Assembly (NCBI RefSeq): GCF_029919115.1
Contig: NZ_CP123990.1
Span: 3,534,001-3,598,000, forward strand
Source of the DNA: Variovorax paradoxus
GTDB lineage: Bacteria > Pseudomonadota > Gammaproteobacteria > Burkholderiales > Burkholderiaceae_C
DNA length: 64,000 nt
Direction: 5' to 3'
Position numbers and translations under genes: made by a program. Below, in pieces: positions 41,774 to 49,923 of this stretch. The notes beneath the pieces were generated by a model, which saw only the letters and a program-made list of their open reading frames with translations, was not told the origin of the DNA and searched no databases. How positions within the stretch are numbered: position 1 is the stretch's first letter; the number at the start of each line of letters is the position of its first letter.

Positions 41774-43465
41774 ATGAAACACCTGAGCGGTCTTGATGCC
41801 ACCTTCCTGCACCTGGAAACCCCCGAGATGCCGATGCACGTGGGCTCGCTCAACGTGCTCGATTTGCCCAAAGGCTACAAGGGCGACTTCTACGAAGACG
41901 CCAAGCAGTTCATGGCCAGCCGCATCCACCTGGCCGACGTGTTCACGCGCAAGCTCGCGCTCATGCCCTTCGACATGACCAACCCGGTATGGGTGGAAGA
42001 CGACGACATCGACCTCGACTACCACGTGCGCCACATCACGCTGCCCAAGCCCGGCACCAACCGGCAACTGCAGCAATACGTGGCGCGGCTGCATTCCACG
42101 CTCATCGACCGCAGCCGCCCGATGTGGGAGTTCTTCATCATCGACGGGCTCAAGAGCGGCCAGGTGGCGCTGTACACCAAGGTGCACCATGCGGGCATCG
42201 ACGGGCAGGCCGGCGTGGCGCTCGGCAAGGCCATCTTCGACCTGGAGGCGACGGGGCGCGTGGTGAAGCCGCCGCGCGCACGCCCACGCAGCAGCGGCTA
42301 CCAGCTTGGCATGGCCGAGCTCGCGACCGCGGCGCTGCGCAACACGGCGCAGCAGTACGTCAAGCTCTTCAAGATGGCGCCGGCCATTGCGCGGGCGCTC
42401 GGCGGCCTGGCCAAGCCCGACGAAAAGGCGGCCGAGAAAGACGCCGCCACCGCGCCGAAGAAGTTCAACCTCTTTGCGCCGCGCACCTCGCTGAACGTGT
42501 CGATCACCAACCAGCGCACGTTTGCAGGCCGCACCATCTCGCTGGCCGAGACCAAGCACATTGCCAAGCACTTCGGCGTGTCGCTCAACGACGTGGTCAT
42601 GGCCACGGTGGCCGGCGCGCTGCGCCACTACCTGGCCGACAACAACGAGCTGCCCGCCAAGCCGCTGGTGGCCGGCGTGCCCGTGAGCCTGCGCGAAGCG
42701 GGCGACGACACGGCCAACAACCAGGCCAGCATGATCCTGGTGAGCCTGGCCACCGACATTACCGACCCGGTGCAGCGGCTGAAGGCCATCAACGCGTCGT
42801 CGAATGCATCGAAGTCGACGATGAACCGTTTCAAGGCCATGATCCTGGACGACTTTCCGACCTTTGCTGCGCCCTGGCTGGTGTCGGGCATCGCGTCGAT
42901 GGTCGGCCGCTCGGGGCTTGTGAACCTGCTGCCGCCGGCGGCCAACGTGGCCATTTCGAACGTGGCGGGCGCGCCGTTCCCCATGTACTTTGCGGGCGCA
43001 CTGGTCACCAGCTACTACCCGGTGTCCATCGCGAGCCACGGCACGGCGCTGAACGTGACGGTGCAGAGCTACAACGGGCGCATGGACTACGGCCTCATTG
43101 CCTGCCGCCGGGCGGTGCCGGACATCACCGAGATCGGCGACTACATGCTGGCCGAGCACAAGCTGCTGATGGACCTGACGCAGACGCATCCGGCGGCTGC
43201 GGGTGCGGCGCCCGCGAAGGCTGCGGCCGCTCCTGAGCCGGCACCTGTCGTGAAGGCTGCGGCCAAGCCCGCAGCAAAGGCTGCCCCGAAAGCCGTGCCG
43301 AAGCCCGCTGCAAAGAAGGTGGCAGCGAAGAAGCCGGCGGCGGTAAAGACAACGGCCGCCAAGGCCCCCGCCAGGAAGGCGCCAATCAAGACGGTCCCGG
43401 GCAAGGCCGCGCCCCGCAAGCCCGCGGCGCCGGTCAAGCGCGCCAGAACGGCGGCTGCGGCATGA
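41774..43465 (+). CDS. Wax ester synthase/diacylglycerol acyltransferase with histone-H1-like tail
   Basis: 563 residues. The WS/DGAT catalytic motif HHxxxDG is HHAGIDG at 138-144; the N-terminal LSGLDATFLHLETPEMPMHV and later NNQASMILVSLATD and ISNVAGAPFPMYFAGA are family signatures. It esterifies acyl-CoA to diacylglycerol or fatty alcohols for storage. Known bacterial enzymes are ~450-475 residues. Here about 90 extra residues (~475-563) form a Lys/Ala/Pro tail (KAAPKAVPKPAAKKVAAKKP), like histone H1 or PhaM. Two phasin-like genes with similar tails follow, pointing to a granule-attached enzyme that may also touch DNA. Confidence 0.93.
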   Translation: MKHLSGLDATFLHLETPEMPMHVGSLNVLDLPKGYKGDFYEDAKQFMASRIHLADVFTRKLALMPFDMTNPVWVEDDDIDLDYHVRHITLPKPGTNRQLQQYVARLHSTLIDRSRPMWEFFIIDGLKSGQVALYTKVHHAGIDGQAGVALGKAIFDLEATGRVVKPPRARPRSSGYQLGMAELATAALRNTAQQYVKLFKMAPAIARALGGLAKPDEKAAEKDAATAPKKFNLFAPRTSLNVSITNQRTFAGRTISLAETKHIAKHFGVSLNDVVMATVAGALRHYLADNNELPAKPLVAGVPVSLREAGDDTANNQASMILVSLATDITDPVQRLKAINASSNASKSTMNRFKAMILDDFPTFAAPWLVSGIASMVGRSGLVNLLPPAANVAISNVAGAPFPMYFAGALVTSYYPVSIASHGTALNVTVQSYNGRMDYGLIACRRAVPDITEIGDYMLAEHKLLMDLTQTHPAAAGAAPAKAAAAPEPAPVVKAAAKPAAKAAPKAVPKPAAKKVAAKKPAAVKTTAAKAPARKAPIKTVPGKAAPRKPAAPVKRARTAAAA

Positions 43466-43502
43466 TTCGCAGGCTCGCAGCGAGAAAATTGGGGCAGTTG
43501 GA

Positions 43503-43529
43503 CTAGTTTTCCGACCGTTCTAGTTTTCC
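43503..43529 (+). promoter_or_regulatory. Direct repeats upstream of phasin gene
   Basis: CTAGTTTTCC occurs twice (43503-43512 and 43520-43529), 17 bases apart start to start, in the 136-bp gap before the phasin-like gene. GGCCTAGGC follows at once. Such spaced repeats are typical of a regulator binding site; which protein binds is unknown. Confidence 0.4.
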
Positions 43530-43601
43530 AGGCCTAGGCACTCCGGAAGAAGATCAACCCATCGCGAATCCCGCGAACCGTTCAACTTCCAGGAAATCGA
43601 C

Positions 43602-44156
43602 ATGACCACGCAAGCTTCTTTCTCTTCCGCCGCCATCCACGTCATCGGTCAGTACAACGACGCCGGCAAGACCCTGGTGGGTGCCTACCGCGCCGGCGTG
43701 CATCGCCTGCTCGGCGGCGCTGCTTCGCGCTACAGCGAATTCCTGGGCAGCCGCCAGATTCCGCTGGTGAGCGAGCAGGTCAAGGCCAACCTGATCGGCG
43801 CGCAAGAAAAGATCAACGGCTTCCTGGCCAACCGCCTGGACATCGATACCGGCCGCATCGTCTCGGTGATGGACCGCGTCGCTGCTGGCACCACGAGCGG
43901 CATCGAAGCCGTGGCCGGCCGCGTGGCAGGCGTCGAGTCGCCCGTGGTCACCTCGGTGGTCAAGACCTTCAACGCGCTGAACCAGCCGATCGCCAATGTG
44001 TCGGTGCAAATCGCCGACAAGGTTGCGGCCGGTGCCAAGCAGATCGAAGTGCGCGTGAGCGGCACCGAAGAAGCCAAGCCCGTGCGTACCGTGAAGGCCA
44101 AGGCGGCAGCCGCCAAGAAGCCGGTTCGCCGCACCGCCGCCCGCAAGGCGGCCTGA
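43602..44156 (+). CDS. Phasin-like granule-surface protein with basic tail
   Basis: 184 residues. Residues ~1-145 are amphipathic and helix-forming without cysteine or catalytic motif (VIGQYNDAGKTLVGAYRAGV, VKANLIGAQEKINGFLANRL, VSVQIADKVAAGAKQIEVRV). The last ~35 residues are Lys/Arg/Ala-rich (KAKAAAAKKPVRRTAARKAA). This is the pattern of granule-associated proteins coating polyhydroxyalkanoate or neutral-lipid droplets. It is placed between the WS/DGAT gene and a second phasin gene. The domain assignment is by composition and context. Confidence 0.72.
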   Translation: MTTQASFSSAAIHVIGQYNDAGKTLVGAYRAGVHRLLGGAASRYSEFLGSRQIPLVSEQVKANLIGAQEKINGFLANRLDIDTGRIVSVMDRVAAGTTSGIEAVAGRVAGVESPVVTSVVKTFNALNQPIANVSVQIADKVAAGAKQIEVRVSGTEEAKPVRTVKAKAAAAKKPVRRTAARKAA

Positions 44157-44179
44157 CCCGATCCTGGAGCAAACAACGC

Positions 44180-44713
44180 ATGGCGACCCGACCCCGTTCG
44201 ACCGATTCGGCTGAGGATCTGAAGAAGAGGAGGGCGGCGCCTGCGAAGAAAGCCCCCGCGGCCAAAAAGGCGCCCGCAGCGAGGAAAACGGCTGCGGCAG
44301 CCAAGAAAAAATCTGCTGCTGTCACACCCAAGGCGCTGCCGGCCCAAAAGGCCGGCGGCGCCGAGGGCCTGCTTCGCGCGGGCCTGAAGGCGCTCGGCAA
44401 TGTGCGCGACGACGTCGCCATGCGCCAGGCCAACGTGATCGAAGGCTTGCTCGGCATCGGCCAAGGCAAGTTCGACGCAACGGCCGGTGCCGCCAAGGCG
44501 CCGCTCACGCGCGGCTTTCCGAGCCTCGACAGTTTCGGCCTTCGCAAGTTCGAAGACGTGTTCGACCAGCGCGTGGCCACCGCCCTGGAGCGGCTCGGCA
44601 TGCCCAGCGCGCAAGAGGTGCAGGCGTTGCGTGCAGAAGTGGCCAGGCTGCGCGAACGCCTTGCCGAGCTCGAACCCAAGAACCCCAGCCCGCGCGGCAG
44701 CGGCAAGCGCTGA
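44180..44713 (+). CDS. Phasin-family granule protein with PAKKA-type N-terminus
   Basis: 177 residues. The N-terminal ~60 residues are almost only Ala, Lys, Pro and Arg, with repeated APAKKAPAAKKAPAARK; this resembles the DNA-binding PAKKA repeats of PhaM in Cupriavidus. The rest is a phasin-type helical region (LLRAGLKALGNVRDDVAMRQ, FEDVFDQRVATALERLGMPS) ending in a leucine-zipper-like coiled coil (EVQALRAEVARLRERLAELE). This is the layout of PHA granule-associated proteins. It starts 23 bases after the previous gene. Confidence 0.8.
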   Translation: MATRPRSTDSAEDLKKRRAAPAKKAPAAKKAPAARKTAAAAKKKSAAVTPKALPAQKAGGAEGLLRAGLKALGNVRDDVAMRQANVIEGLLGIGQGKFDATAGAAKAPLTRGFPSLDSFGLRKFEDVFDQRVATALERLGMPSAQEVQALRAEVARLRERLAELEPKNPSPRGSGKR

Positions 44714-44753
44714 GCCCCGGCCCAGCGAATACCGACGCACGCACCAGCCGGTT

Positions 44754-45389
44754 GTGGCCAGTTCCAACACCACGCGCGATCGCATCCTGCAGGCCAGCCT
44801 TGCGCTGTTCAATGCGGAAGGCCTTGCGGCGGTGTCCACCCACAAGATTGCGGCCGAGCTCGGCATGAGCCCGGGCAACCTGCACTACCACTTCAAGGCC
44901 AAGCAGCTGATCGTCGAGTGGCTGTTCAGGCGCTTCGAGCAGCGGCTCGAAGTGCTCAACGGCTCTTCGGATTCGATTGCCGCCATCGACGACCTCTGGC
45001 TTGCGCTGCATTTGCGCTTCGAGGCCATCGATGAGTACCGCTTCATCTACCGCGACATGGCTTTCCTGGCCGGCGAATACCCCGCGCTAGGCCAACGTGC
45101 GCAGGCGCTCACCGCGCAGAACCTGCTCGCGGCCCAGGCGCTGTGCGAAGGCCTGGTGGCCTCGGGCGTCATCCAGACCAGTGCGGAGCAGGCGCGCATA
45201 TTGGCGTTGCAGATGGTTTTCACCACCACCTGCTGGCTCTCGTTCGAGCGCCTGGTGCCGGGGCGCGATGCGCTCGCGCAGGCCGACCCGGGACTGGCGG
45301 CTTTTTATACGCTCACCCTGATTTCCCCGTATGTTTCCAGCGAATCGAGGGCTTACCTTGATTACCTGCGGGGCAAATACCTCGGATAA
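44754..45389 (+). CDS. TetR-family regulator
   Basis: 211 residues from a GTG start. The helix-turn-helix reads RILQASLALFNAEGLAAVST then HKIAAELGMSPGNLHYHFKA, an unusual TetR variant (NLHYHF instead of LYYHF) shared by a subgroup linked with lipid and PHA genes. The C-terminal domain is helical with no recognisable ligand. Located 40 bases after the phasin gene on the same strand, it may control the storage-lipid genes. Confidence 0.88.
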   Translation: MASSNTTRDRILQASLALFNAEGLAAVSTHKIAAELGMSPGNLHYHFKAKQLIVEWLFRRFEQRLEVLNGSSDSIAAIDDLWLALHLRFEAIDEYRFIYRDMAFLAGEYPALGQRAQALTAQNLLAAQALCEGLVASGVIQTSAEQARILALQMVFTTTCWLSFERLVPGRDALAQADPGLAAFYTLTLISPYVSSESRAYLDYLRGKYLG

Positions 45390-45481
45390 ACATCGCAGTT
45401 GTCCGACGAGGCGGTGAAACTTTGGTTCGCCATGCTCGTCCCACACAACAGCGAAACAGAAAGCATAGGAATTCCGCCCTC

Positions 45482-46255
45482 ATGACCACCGCCACCCGAG
45501 ACCACATTGCGCCACCATCGGGCCTGCTGATGCTGGCCGAAGCACGCGCACTCTGGGAAACAGGTGCCGGCGTGGCGATGTGGCCGCTGCTGCAGCTCAC
45601 GCCGCGCGGCGACGGGCACCCGGTGATCGTGTTGCCGGGGCTCGTGGCGGGCGACGGCTCCACGCTGCTGCTGCGCCGCTACCTGCGCAGCCGCGGCTAC
45701 GACGCACACGGCTGGGGCCTGGGCCGCAACTTCGGTCCGCGCGAAGGCGTGGAAGACGGCATGCTGGCGCTGCTCAAGTCGCTGAATGAAAAGAGCGGCC
45801 AGAAGGTCAGCGTGATCGGCTGGAGCCTTGGCGGCATCTATGCGCGGCTTCTCGCATCCGCACAGCCAGATCTGGTCCGCAACGTCATCACCCTGGGCAG
45901 CCCGTTTTCCGGCAGCCCGCGCGCCACCAACGCCTGGCGGGTGTACGAAGGCGTAAGCGGCCAGAGCTCACACGACCCGCGCCGCATGAAGTTCGTGCAG
46001 CCGACGCCGCCGGTGCCCACGACCTCGATCTTCAGCCGCACCGACGGTGTCGTCGCTTGGCGCTGCAGCCTCGAGAAACCCGGACCCAAGGCGGAGAACA
46101 TCGAGGTGGTGGCAAGCCACCTGGGGCTGGGCGGCCACCCCGCCGTGCTCTATGCGGTGGCCGACCGCCTGGCGCAGCCAGAGGGCAAGTGGAAGCCCTT
46201 CAACCGCGGCCTGCTCGGGCCGCTGGTCTATCCCGATCCAGACCGCGAGGTCTGA
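45482..46255 (+). CDS. Alpha/beta-fold lipase/esterase
   Basis: 257 residues. VIVLPGLVAGDGSTLLLRRY gives the oxyanion region, the nucleophile elbow is GWSLGGIYAR, followed by ITLGSPFSGSPRATN, the acid probably in SIFSRTDGVVAW and the His in VASHLGLGGHP. This pattern is typical of bacterial triacylglycerol-lipase-like enzymes that lack a secretion signal. Adjacent to the lipid-storage genes, it could mobilise stored lipid. It converges with the P450 gene. Confidence 0.88.
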   Translation: MTTATRDHIAPPSGLLMLAEARALWETGAGVAMWPLLQLTPRGDGHPVIVLPGLVAGDGSTLLLRRYLRSRGYDAHGWGLGRNFGPREGVEDGMLALLKSLNEKSGQKVSVIGWSLGGIYARLLASAQPDLVRNVITLGSPFSGSPRATNAWRVYEGVSGQSSHDPRRMKFVQPTPPVPTTSIFSRTDGVVAWRCSLEKPGPKAENIEVVASHLGLGGHPAVLYAVADRLAQPEGKWKPFNRGLLGPLVYPDPDREV

Positions 46256-46270
46256 GCTGAGCCGCACGGG

Positions 46271-49200
46271 CTAGGCCCCCGCCCAGACGTCCAGCACGTA
46301 GCGCTGGTCGGCAATCATCTTGTCCATCCAGGCATTGCTGTCGTGCCCGTGTTCGCGGGCCAGGTCGCTCAAGGTGCGCCGCACGTCGGGCTCCATGCGC
46401 GAGCCGTCGCCGCACACGTAGATCACCGCGCCTGCTTCGAGCAGCTTCCACACGGCCGCGCCCTGCTCGCGGATGAGGTCTTGCACATACACCTTGCGTT
46501 CACCCGAGCGCGAGAAGGCCGTGTGCAGCTTCATCAGCCCGCGGTGCGACCAGGCCTTGAGTTCTTCCGCGTAGATGAAATCCTGCTCCGGGTGCCGGCA
46601 GCCGAAGAACAGCATTGCATCGCCCAGCGCTTCGCCCCGCTCGACCCGCGCCGCGCGCTCTTGCAGAAAGCCGCGGAACGGCGCAAGGCCGGTACCTGGG
46701 CCGATCATGATGAGCGGGCGCTGCGCATCCTCGGGCAGGCGAAAGCCTTCGGCCGTGGTTTCGCGGATCACGCCGTGCACCGTGTCGCCCGCTTCCGCGC
46801 GCGCCAGGTAGTTGGAGCACACGCCCTCGAAGGTGCCGTTGCCCGAAAGCGCCGGTGCGCTCACCACGCCCACCGTGACACTGCATCGCCCCGGCGTCAT
46901 CGAGGGCGACGAAGAAATCGAGTAGTAGCGCGGCGAGAGCGGCGACAGCATTTCAAGGAACACCGCGAACGGCACCTGGCAGGCGCGGTGCTCCTCGAGC
47001 AGGTCGAGCAGCGACTTGCGCTTGTGCAGCACCTCGGCCCTGTAGGTGGCCTGCGAGGCCTCGTCGCTGCCGGAGAGCGCCATGAGCCTGGGCTTGGTGA
47101 ACGGGCACTCGGTGTAGGCGGCGAGCGTTGCAATCTGCTTGCGCGTGGCCACGTCCTGCAGCTCGACGTAGTCGCCCAGCAGGCGGTCTACGGCCACCAC
47201 CTGGTCGACCGGCAGCGCCGCCTTGCGGCCGGCCGCGGCATGCAGCCGCACATGCGCGGAGCGGTCGAACCCGAAGCGCGCCATCGCGCGCTCCACCTGC
47301 GCGGGGCTGTTGCGCGGCACCACGCTCAGGTGATCGCCGGGCACGTAGTCGACGCCTTCGGGCAGCATCAGCTCGACATGGCGCGTGGATCGGCTGCTCC
47401 CCGCATCGCCGCCGGGGCTTTGCAGTTCGCGGTTTTCCGCCACGCGCAGCGGCACGGCGCCGAGCGCATCGACCAGTGCGTTCTTCTGCGGCGGCGGCAG
47501 TTCTTCCAACGTGTAGAGCGGCTCGGCCTCGGCGGGTGTGTCCGCCCCGGCCTGGATGCCGAAGGTCTTCACCAGCTCGGGCCAGAGCGCGTCGCTCCAG
47601 TCCTGGAACGCGCCATCCATGTCTTCGCGCGCATCGCCTTCGCCGCGCGGATGCACGCGCGTGGCGCCCAGCGCCCCGAGCCGCTCGTCGATGCGGCGCG
47701 GCACCGCCTGGTAGGTGGCGGCCCAATCGGTATTGCCGCAGCCGAACACGCTGAAGCGCACGCCGTTGAGCGAGTCGTCGGCCTTGTCGAGCCAGCGATG
47801 GAACTCGGCCGCGTTGTCGGGCGCCACGCCGTTGTAAGAAGCGCAGACGATCGCCACCGCGCCGTTCGCGGGCAGCCGCTCGGCATAGTCGTCGAGCGAA
47901 GCCACTTGCGTGGAGAAGCCGCGCAGCTCGCCGGCCTCGGCCAGCTGGCGCGCCAGGTCTTCGGCCGTGCCCAGGTTGGAGCCCTGCAGCACCAGCAGGG
48001 ATGTGCCGTGGCGCGCGGCCTGCGGCTTGCGTGCCGCGGGCTTGACCGGCGCATCCGGCGCGGCGGCGGTGGTCTCGCCGTTGCCACGCGGGCGCGAGGC
48101 GGGGTCGCGCAGCAGCGCCTTGATCTTGAAGCCTTCGGGCTTGATCGTCAGCGCTTCCTTGATCTTGAGCTTGTAGCCCGTGTGATCGACCAGGTTGAAG
48201 CGCTGCAGGATCATGCCCAGCGTAAGCACCGCCTCTTGCAGCGCAAACTGCCGCCCGATGCAGGCGCGCTGCCCGTTGCCGAAGGGCTTGAAGGCGTTGA
48301 CCGGCCGCTCGCGCTCGGCTTCGCGGCTGAAGTTGTCGGGGTTGAACTGGTCGGCGTTCTCGCCCCAGATGCCCTTGTCGCGATGCAGCGCGAGCGCATG
48401 CATGATGACCATGTTGTTCTTCTTGATCGTGTACTGGCCGCCAATCGTGGTGTCTTCCTTCGCGCGCATCGAGATTGCCGGCGCGGTCGGGTACAGGCGC
48501 AGCGACTCCTTCAGCACCTGCAGCACGTAGGTCAGCCGGTTCACCTGCGCATAGGTGGGCTTCTGCGAGGTGTCGCCGCCCAGCACGCTGTCGACCTCGG
48601 CCTGCGCCTTGGCCATGGCCTCGGGGTTGTTGAGCAGAAAGTAGATCGCAAACGAGAGCAGGCCGCTGGTGGTCTCATGCCCCGCGATAAGAAACTCGAT
48701 GCACTCGTCGCGGATCATCTTGTCGGTGAGCTGCTCCCCGCTCTTCTTGTCCACGCCCGCGATCATGTAGCTCAAGAGATCGGGCTTGGTGGCAATATCG
48801 GCACCGCTCGCGCGCCGCTCCTCGATGATGTCTTCCACCATCTTGTGCATGTAGCGGATGTCCTTGCGCTGCTGCGCCAGCTCCTTCTTCAGCATGAGCT
48901 CCTCGAGCGGCAGGCCGCGGCGGTTCTGCACCGTTTCGAGCGTGCGCACCATCGCATCGACGAAGGGATGAAAACCTTCGCGATAGAACGAATTGAAGCG
49001 GTAGCCAAAGCCGCACAGGCCAATGGTGTCGAGCGTGAGCGCCGTCATGTCGCGCACCACGTCCACCTCTTCGTCAAAATTCAGGCGCTCCCATTTGGTG
49101 ACCAGCTGGCTCGCGATGTCCAGCATCATCGGGTGGTAGGCCTGCATTGCGCGCTGGCTGAAGTTGGCCAACAGGATGTTGTGCGGCTTGGACCAGGTTT

Positions 49201-49492
49201 CTTCGTGCGTATCGGAGGTAAACAGCCCGTGTGAAGCGGCCCGCAACCGGCGCAGCGCGCCCCGCGTGCTCTTGTCGAAGCGCGCTTCTTCGCACAGCTC
49301 GTCGACCAGCGCGGGCGACGACACCACGATCACCGGCATGCCCGGCATGTCGAGCCAGTAGATTCCGCCAAGCTCCTGCGCAATGCGCCACATGTCCAGC
49401 ACGGGCGAATCAGATCCGATCGACAGCAGGTTGCCTACGAAAGGCTTCTTTGCCGGATGCGGTATCGGATGGAGCGAGTTCTTGCCTGCCAT
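46271..49492 (-). CDS. Self-sufficient cytochrome P450-reductase fusion (CYP102/BM3-like)
   Basis: 1073 residues (P450 BM3: 1049). P450 domain ~1-480: start HPIPHPAKKPFVGNLLSIGS, oxygen-binding I-helix AGHETTSG (~270), KESLRLYPTAPA (ExxR) and haem loop FGNGQRACIGRQFA (Cys ~411). Linker, then flavodoxin-like FMN domain (~500-650, LLVLQGSNLGTAEDLARQLA, VFGCGNTDWAATYQAVP). Then an FAD/NADPH ferredoxin-reductase domain (~690-1073, SPRYYSISSSP, GPGTGLAPFRGFLQER, YVCGDGSRM, ending DVWAGA). It hydroxylates medium- to long-chain fatty acids near the chain end with NADPH and O2. No regulator gene is adjacent; the promoter side is the inverted-repeat region. Confidence 0.96.
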   Translation of the reverse strand: MAGKNSLHPIPHPAKKPFVGNLLSIGSDSPVLDMWRIAQELGGIYWLDMPGMPVIVVSSPALVDELCEEARFDKSTRGALRRLRAASHGLFTSDTHEETWSKPHNILLANFSQRAMQAYHPMMLDIASQLVTKWERLNFDEEVDVVRDMTALTLDTIGLCGFGYRFNSFYREGFHPFVDAMVRTLETVQNRRGLPLEELMLKKELAQQRKDIRYMHKMVEDIIEERRASGADIATKPDLLSYMIAGVDKKSGEQLTDKMIRDECIEFLIAGHETTSGLLSFAIYFLLNNPEAMAKAQAEVDSVLGGDTSQKPTYAQVNRLTYVLQVLKESLRLYPTAPAISMRAKEDTTIGGQYTIKKNNMVIMHALALHRDKGIWGENADQFNPDNFSREAERERPVNAFKPFGNGQRACIGRQFALQEAVLTLGMILQRFNLVDHTGYKLKIKEALTIKPEGFKIKALLRDPASRPRGNGETTAAAPDAPVKPAARKPQAARHGTSLLVLQGSNLGTAEDLARQLAEAGELRGFSTQVASLDDYAERLPANGAVAIVCASYNGVAPDNAAEFHRWLDKADDSLNGVRFSVFGCGNTDWAATYQAVPRRIDERLGALGATRVHPRGEGDAREDMDGAFQDWSDALWPELVKTFGIQAGADTPAEAEPLYTLEELPPPQKNALVDALGAVPLRVAENRELQSPGGDAGSSRSTRHVELMLPEGVDYVPGDHLSVVPRNSPAQVERAMARFGFDRSAHVRLHAAAGRKAALPVDQVVAVDRLLGDYVELQDVATRKQIATLAAYTECPFTKPRLMALSGSDEASQATYRAEVLHKRKSLLDLLEEHRACQVPFAVFLEMLSPLSPRYYSISSSPSMTPGRCSVTVGVVSAPALSGNGTFEGVCSNYLARAEAGDTVHGVIRETTAEGFRLPEDAQRPLIMIGPGTGLAPFRGFLQERAARVERGEALGDAMLFFGCRHPEQDFIYAEELKAWSHRGLMKLHTAFSRSGERKVYVQDLIREQGAAVWKLLEAGAVIYVCGDGSRMEPDVRRTLSDLAREHGHDSNAWMDKMIADQRYVLDVWAGA

Positions 49493-49621
49493 GGGTTTGC
49501 GCCTTTGGAGTGCACCCGCTTCGGGATGTCCGGGGTGTGACTCCACGGAGTATCTCGACGGCATGGGGACAAGGCAGACGGGGTTTCCCTTAGGCTTGGT
49601 CGGTGCTTGGGGCGCCGCTTG

Positions 49622-49911
49622 TTCAGGGCGGCGCACCCGCCGACGGGGTACCTTTCTCCGCGAATGTCCCCCGCCCTTCGGGCTCCTCCTTTATTTCGCT
49701 GCGCAAGGCACCCCGCCAGCGGGTGCGTTGGGCGGAGCCGTGGTTGATCAGCGGAACACCAGCAGCGTGCCCCGGTGCACAGGGCATCGGGTGCTCCCCG
49801 CAGCGAAATAAAGGAGGAGGGGCGCAGCCCCGGGGGACATGGAGGGGCGCAGCCCCGGGGGACATTCGCGGAGGGGAGTACCCGGTGGCCTTTGCACCCG
49901 CCCTGAAAAAG
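49622..49911. mobile_element. ~290-bp imperfect inverted-repeat element (MITE-like), no ORF
   Basis: The arms run inward from TTCAGGGCGG (49622 on) and, on the other strand, from the same TTCAGGGCGG (ending 49907). Shared blocks in order are GGGTAC, CTCCGCGAATGTCCCCC and the perfect 21-bp CTCCTCCTTTATTTCGCTGC G (49683-49703 against 49799-49819). About 95 bp of unpaired sequence lie in the centre. The right arm is longer because of a tandem duplication. The element fills almost all of the 431-bp gap between the P450 start and the ABC binding-protein stop. It has no coding potential of its own. Confidence 0.65.
49816..49865. repeat. Two tandem copies of a 25-bp unit
   Basis: A 25-base unit starting GGAGGGGCGCAGCCCCGGGG and ending GACAT occurs twice head-to-tail (49816-49840 and 49841-49865), identical in both copies. 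Each unit contains the small palindrome GGGGCGCAGCCCC. It lies in the right arm of the inverted-repeat element and has no counterpart in the left arm, so it is a recent local duplication. Confidence 0.85.
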
Positions 49912-49923
49912 CTCAACGAACCG

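Noticed and set aside
46343..49234. 963-codon plus-strand frame opposite the P450 gene
   Set aside because: All P450 and reductase motifs are on the minus strand; the plus frame is composition-driven.
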